From Tricholomella constricta (taxonomy: Eukaryota; Basidiomycota; Agaricomycetes; Agaricales; Lyophyllaceae), in assembly GCA_013368375.1 (NCBI GenBank), contig JAACJP010000014.1, positions 682,001 to 746,000 on the forward strand: a stretch of DNA of 64,000 nt, written 5' to 3'. Each line of letters opens with the position of its first letter. The stretch's first letter is position 1. Shown here piece after piece: positions 63,260-64,000 of this stretch. Under the pieces are notes generated by a model. It did not search any database and was not told the origin of the DNA. It saw only the letters and a list, made by a program, of their open reading frames with translations. The translations under genes were made by a program, and so were the position numbers.

Positions 63260-64000
63260 TTAAGCGGGCGTGGATCGTGCGACGTCGATACCGTGACAAA
63301 CCCCAAATTCCTTGTTCAAAGCGGGCCTCCACCTTTTCAGACTGAGGCTCCGAACGAATCTAGGCAGAGTTACATGTTTCGACGTGCAACTTGTCGAACG
63401 CGCCGTAGAGGCGGTGGCAGTGGGGGCGGCGGCGTCGGTAGAGGTGGAGGTGGTATGGTTATAACAAGGACGCTGTAAGACCTCCAACGGAGGTGCAGGG
63501 CTATCGATGCCCGTCTGGGGCCTCCGTTTCTTCAGTCGTCCGCTGGAACGACGCTGTTGCTGCTGCTGGGAGAACAAGAGTCGAGAGAAGCCTGGGGTGT
63601 TTGGGGCCTCGAGAGTGGACCAGGAAGAATCCTCGTCGTCCGCGAATTCGTCCAGCTCGACGGAGATGTAGTTCGAGGTGGAGGTGGTCGTCACTGAGAA
63701 GGCTGAGCGCTAGGGAGACAGACCGTCAACGCTATCCAGCTGCGTTACGTGCGGGAAAAAAAAAACATGGAACGTACAAGGTTAAATCCATCCTCTCGAG
63801 AAAGCCCATTAAATCCAGCGCCAAAGGTTCCTTCCGCATATCCTTCGTCGTTGACGGAGTTTTGATATTTGCCTGACATTGCTGCGCCTTTCTGCATCCA
63901 AATGTTGGCAAACGATGTGCGCGGGTCGAATTTGAAGTCGTCAGCCAGCAGCTCGCCGAGGAAGGAGTACTTTCGATCGCGGACGTGAGTTTTGGCGAAC
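63260..64000 (-). CDS. Uncharacterised protein, 3' part (runs off the window end)
   Basis: The upstream exon (window end to about 63785) reads FAKTHVRDRKYSFLGELLAD, DFKFDPRTSFANIWMQKGAA and SREDGFNL. A GT-AG intron (about 63784-63712) joins it to RSAFSVTTTSTSNYISVELD. The last exon continues with EFADDEDSSWSTLEAPNTPG, a Gln run (SQQQQQRRSSGRLKKRRP), a Thr/Ala/Ser-rich stretch and LPRFVRSLSLKRWRPALN, stopping at 63260. The tail is basic and low complexity. No family recognised; the start lies beyond 64000. Confidence 0.55.

Overview
This is a repeat-dense, gene-poor stretch of fungal nuclear DNA. Frequent short GT-AG introns (about 38-80 bp), KDZ transposons with CxC2 transposases, a fungal TET/JBP-type dioxygenase, an Ngaro-type tyrosine-recombinase retroelement, BTB/POZ and HNH_2 gene families and an MDM35 gene together point to a mushroom-forming basidiomycete (Agaricomycetes). 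I cannot name the species. I saw no rRNA gene, tRNA gene or CRISPR array.

Layout. (1) 1-20.1 kb: copy A of a BTB/POZ gene followed by a small membrane-protein gene. The BTB gene is split twice: by a full-length Copia element (482-6005, identical 323-bp LTRs, 5-bp target duplication) and by a ~12.2-kb KDZ element (about 6366-18550). (2) 20.5-31.8 kb: an MDM35-like (mitochondrial intermembrane-space CX9C) gene whose single intron holds a second KDZ element of roughly 10 kb. (3) 32-50.3 kb: a family of duplicated modules made of an uncharacterised gene, MDM35 and an HNH-nuclease gene, in one rearranged copy (A) and two direct copies (B, C). A complete Ngaro-like element (40367-46747) sits between B and C. 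Copy A of the HNH gene carries a 1043-bp LTR-like insertion and copy C is followed by a smaller one. (4) 50.3-53.3 kb: decayed low-complexity sequence with an internal duplication. (5) 53.3-62.8 kb: copy B of the BTB and membrane-protein pair. Here BTB is intact and the membrane-protein gene is split by a full-length Ty3/Gypsy chromovirus (55269-61420, identical 323-bp LTRs, 5-bp target duplication). A 5'-truncated gene follows. (6) 63.2-64.0 kb: the 3' part of a minus-strand gene that runs off the window.

The most interesting content is the pair of KDZ elements. Both have the same gene order and orientation: a(-), b(+), c(-), one variable gene (+), transposase (+). Gene a is a proline-rich protein with an N-terminal WF/RWP-like block, b carries an RNase H1 N-terminal-type (viroplasmin/HBD) domain, and c is an uncharacterised basic/coiled protein. 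In element 1 the variable slot holds a TET/JBP 2-oxoglutarate/Fe(II) dioxygenase with its HxD...H...R residues present. In element 2 the slot holds a divergent relative of gene a. Element 1 also has four copies of the palindrome TTTGCAAA at each end with mirror-symmetric spacing (36/36/24 bp and 34/34/22 bp, counted from the outside), a likely transposase-recognition array. Association of KDZ transposons with TET/JBP genes is established for basidiomycetes; the conserved a-b-c triad with an exchangeable fourth slot is my inference from comparing the two elements here.
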